Below the pieces are notes generated by a model that did no database searches, was not told where the DNA came from, and saw nothing but the letters and a program-made list of their open reading frames with translations. Shown here one piece after another: positions 6,892 through 8,667 of a stretch of 8,667 nt of DNA (position 1 is its first letter; the number at the start of each line of letters is the position of its first letter). A program made the translations under genes and the position numbers. This stretch comes from Muribaculaceae bacterium (GTDB lineage Bacteria; Bacteroidota; Bacteroidia; Bacteroidales; Muribaculaceae), in the NCBI GenBank assembly GCA_024400895.1, contig JAKSMA010000095.1, positions 1-8,667 of the forward strand. The letters run 5' to 3'.

Positions 6892-8658
6892 ATGGCTGAA
6901 AACAACATTCAACTCAACGAAAACGAAGAGAAAAAAAGCCTGAACTTTGTTCAGCAAATGGTTGCCGACGACTTGGCAGCAGGTAAAAACGGCGGACGCC
7001 TCAACACTCGCTTCCCACCCGAACCTAACGGCTACCTGCACATTGGCCACGCAAAGGCTATCTGCATGGACTTCGGGGTGGCTGAAATGTTTGGAGGCAC
7101 TTGCAACCTGCGTTTCGACGACACCAACCCCGTTAAAGAAGACACTGAATACGAACAAGCCATCATGCGCGACATCAAGTGGCTTGGCTACGACTGGGGA
7201 GATCGCCTCTACTACGCAAGCGACTACTTCCAGAAGCTCTACGACTTTGCCATCCGTCTGATTAAGGAGGGTAAGGCTTATGTCGACGACCAAACCAGCG
7301 AACAGATTGCTGCACAAAAGGGTACGCCTACCACTCCCGGTCAGGAAAGTCCTTTCCGCAACCGCGAGGTGGAAGAAAACCTCGACCTGTTCACCCGCAG
7401 GAACGCTGGCGAATTTGAAGAAGGCAGCCACGTGCTCCGCGCTAAACTCGATATGGCAAGCGACAATATGCACTTCCGCGACCCTATCATGTATCGCATC
7501 ATCCTGCGCCCACACTGGCGCACCGGCGACAAGTGGAAGGTGTATCCAATGTACGACTTCGCACACGGCCAGAGCGACTACTTTGAGGGCGTGACCCACT
7601 CTATCTGCACCCTCGAATTCGTGCCTCACCGCCCTCTCTACGAAAAATTTGTGAAGGAATTGGCTGGCGACAAGGTGGACGAATACTGCCCTCGCCAAAT
7701 TGAGTTCAACCGCCTCAACCTCACCTACACTGTGATGAGCAAGCGCAAGTTGCTCCAATTGGTGAAGGAAAACCTCGTGAACGGTTGGGACGACCCTCGC
7801 ATGCCTACTATCTGCGGTCTGGGTCGCCGTGGCTTCACACCTCAGTCTATCAAGAACTTCATCAACACTATCGGCTACACTAAATTCGAAGCGCTCAACG
7901 ATATCAGCCTTCTCGAACACGCTATTCGCGAAGACCTTAACAAAAGCGCTAACCGTGTGTGCGCCGTCCTCAACCCTGTGAAGGTGGTGATTACCAACTA
8001 CCCTGAAGACAAGGTGGAAATGATGGAGATGGACAACAATCCTGAACAAGAAAACGCTGGCACTCACAAGATGCCATTCAGCCGCGAAATCTACATCGAG
8101 CGCGAGGACTTCATGGAAGATGCTCCCAAGAAATTCTTCCGCATGACTCCTGGCAAGGAAGTGCGATTGAAAGGCGCCTACATCATCATGTGCACCGGTT
8201 GCACAAAGGATGCCGACGGCAATATCACCGAAATTCAATGTACCTACGACCCCGACACCCTCAGCGGTATGGAAGGCGCTAATCGAAAAGTGAAAGGCAC
8301 ACTCCACTGGGTATCGGCTAACCACTGCAAGGATGCAGAGGTGCGCGTTTACGACCGTCTGTTCGCCGTTGAAAATCCAAGCGCTGACACCGAGCACGAC
8401 TTCCGCGAACTGCTCAACCCTGATTCACTCAAGGTGATTGAAAACGCTAAGATTGAACCATTCTTGGCAGAAAATGCTAAGGAAGGCGACAAGTTCCAAT
8501 TCCAACGCATCGGTTACTTCTGCGTGGATGCCGACAGCACCGCCGACAAGCTCGTGTTCAACCGCACCATCGGCTTGAAAGACAGCTGGTCGAAGCAACA
8601 AAAAAAAGTAGGATGGGGATTAGAGATTGAAGATTGGAGATTGGAGACTGCGGAATAG
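6892..8658 (+). CDS. glnS: Glutaminyl-tRNA synthetase with atypical C-terminal tail
   Basis: The 588-residue class I synthetase charges tRNA-Gln with glutamine in the cytoplasm. PPEPNGYLHIGHAKA carries the HIGH motif (residues 50-53), and VMSKRKL (281-287) is the KMSKS counterpart. The catalytic Rossmann domain (about 35-350) precedes the beta-barrel anticodon-binding domains (about 350-570), which end in FNRTIGLKDSWSKQQ. The PEPNGYLHIGH form distinguishes GlnRS from GluRS. I start at the ATG at 6892, because MAENN is followed by the family N-terminus; the upstream in-frame ATG at 6763 would precede the promoter. Codon use is more GC-rich than in the cas genes, consistent with a native, highly expressed gene. 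The last 16 residues (573-588) are encoded by a 7-bp tandem repeat and are probably not ancestral. The enzyme otherwise looks complete. Confidence 0.97.
   Translation: MAENNIQLNENEEKKSLNFVQQMVADDLAAGKNGGRLNTRFPPEPNGYLHIGHAKAICMDFGVAEMFGGTCNLRFDDTNPVKEDTEYEQAIMRDIKWLGYDWGDRLYYASDYFQKLYDFAIRLIKEGKAYVDDQTSEQIAAQKGTPTTPGQESPFRNREVEENLDLFTRRNAGEFEEGSHVLRAKLDMASDNMHFRDPIMYRIILRPHWRTGDKWKVYPMYDFAHGQSDYFEGVTHSICTLEFVPHRPLYEKFVKELAGDKVDEYCPRQIEFNRLNLTYTVMSKRKLLQLVKENLVNGWDDPRMPTICGLGRRGFTPQSIKNFINTIGYTKFEALNDISLLEHAIREDLNKSANRVCAVLNPVKVVITNYPEDKVEMMEMDNNPEQENAGTHKMPFSREIYIEREDFMEDAPKKFFRMTPGKEVRLKGAYIIMCTGCTKDADGNITEIQCTYDPDTLSGMEGANRKVKGTLHWVSANHCKDAEVRVYDRLFAVENPSADTEHDFRELLNPDSLKVIENAKIEPFLAENAKEGDKFQFQRIGYFCVDADSTADKLVFNRTIGLKDSWSKQQKKVGWGLEIEDWRLETAE
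8617..8651 (+). repeat. 7-bp tandem repeat running into the 3' end of glnS
   Basis: Five heptamers are GGATTAG, AGATTGA, AGATTGG, AGATTGG and AGACTGC. They encode most of the last 16 residues of the annotated GlnRS. The repeat character is that of intergenic low-complexity DNA rather than of a synthetase domain. Confidence 0.75.
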
Positions 8659-8667
8659 AACAAACCA

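Noticed and set aside
6883..8397. Open frame of 504 codons on the minus strand across glnS
   Set aside because: It is fully antisense to a clear GlnRS with HIGH and MSK motifs. The translation is rich in V, A, H and F with no domain I recognise, as expected from the mirror of a codon-biased gene.

Overview
The window holds a compact type II-C CRISPR-Cas locus of a Bacteroidota bacterium, followed by an accessory gene, a repeat-rich intergenic region and the housekeeping gene glnS. The Bacteroidota assignment rests on three things. The promoter-like sites match the TTTG-N19-TAnnTTTG (-33/-7) consensus of that phylum. The CRISPR repeat is 47 bp with 29-bp spacers. The genes start without clear Shine-Dalgarno sites. 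A Prevotella/Bacteroides-like host is my guess; genus cannot be fixed from this sequence.

Layout. Positions 4-126 carry two identical 47-bp CRISPR repeats around one spacer; the array continues off the left edge. A short non-coding stretch and a probable bidirectional terminator (199-232) separate the array from cas2 (238-570), cas1 (570-1502) and cas9 (1499-4972). These three genes lie on the minus strand and overlap by 1-4 bp, so they form one operon transcribed cas9-cas1-cas2. There is no csn2 or cas4. On the plus strand, divergent from cas9, lies a tracrRNA (about 5071-5149) with a near-consensus promoter, a 27-nt anti-repeat, an S. pyogenes-like nexus and a strong intrinsic terminator. 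All three conserved cas products look intact, with catalytic residues present, so the module appears functional.

How it works together. Each repeat contains a Bacteroidota-type promoter (TTG-N20-TAATTTTG) pointing into the next spacer, so crRNAs are probably transcribed individually from within the repeats on the plus strand, convergent with the cas operon. This parallels the repeat-internal promoters described for Neisseria meningitidis II-C. The repeat and tracrRNA use the same TAATTTTGC -7 element, and so may be expressed coordinately.

Right of the tracrRNA is a convergent gene (5211-5963, minus) for a four-helix-bundle protein with a C-terminal topoisomerase-type C4 zinc finger. The next ~930 bp (5964-6891) have no convincing gene but contain four separate degenerate short tandem repeats with unit lengths of 8, 10, 8 and 9 bp. 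glnS (6892-8658) encodes a complete glutaminyl-tRNA synthetase. Its last 16 codons look like an accidental extension into a 7-bp tandem repeat, reached through an A8 homopolymer; one base fewer would put a stop right after the family-like C-terminus.
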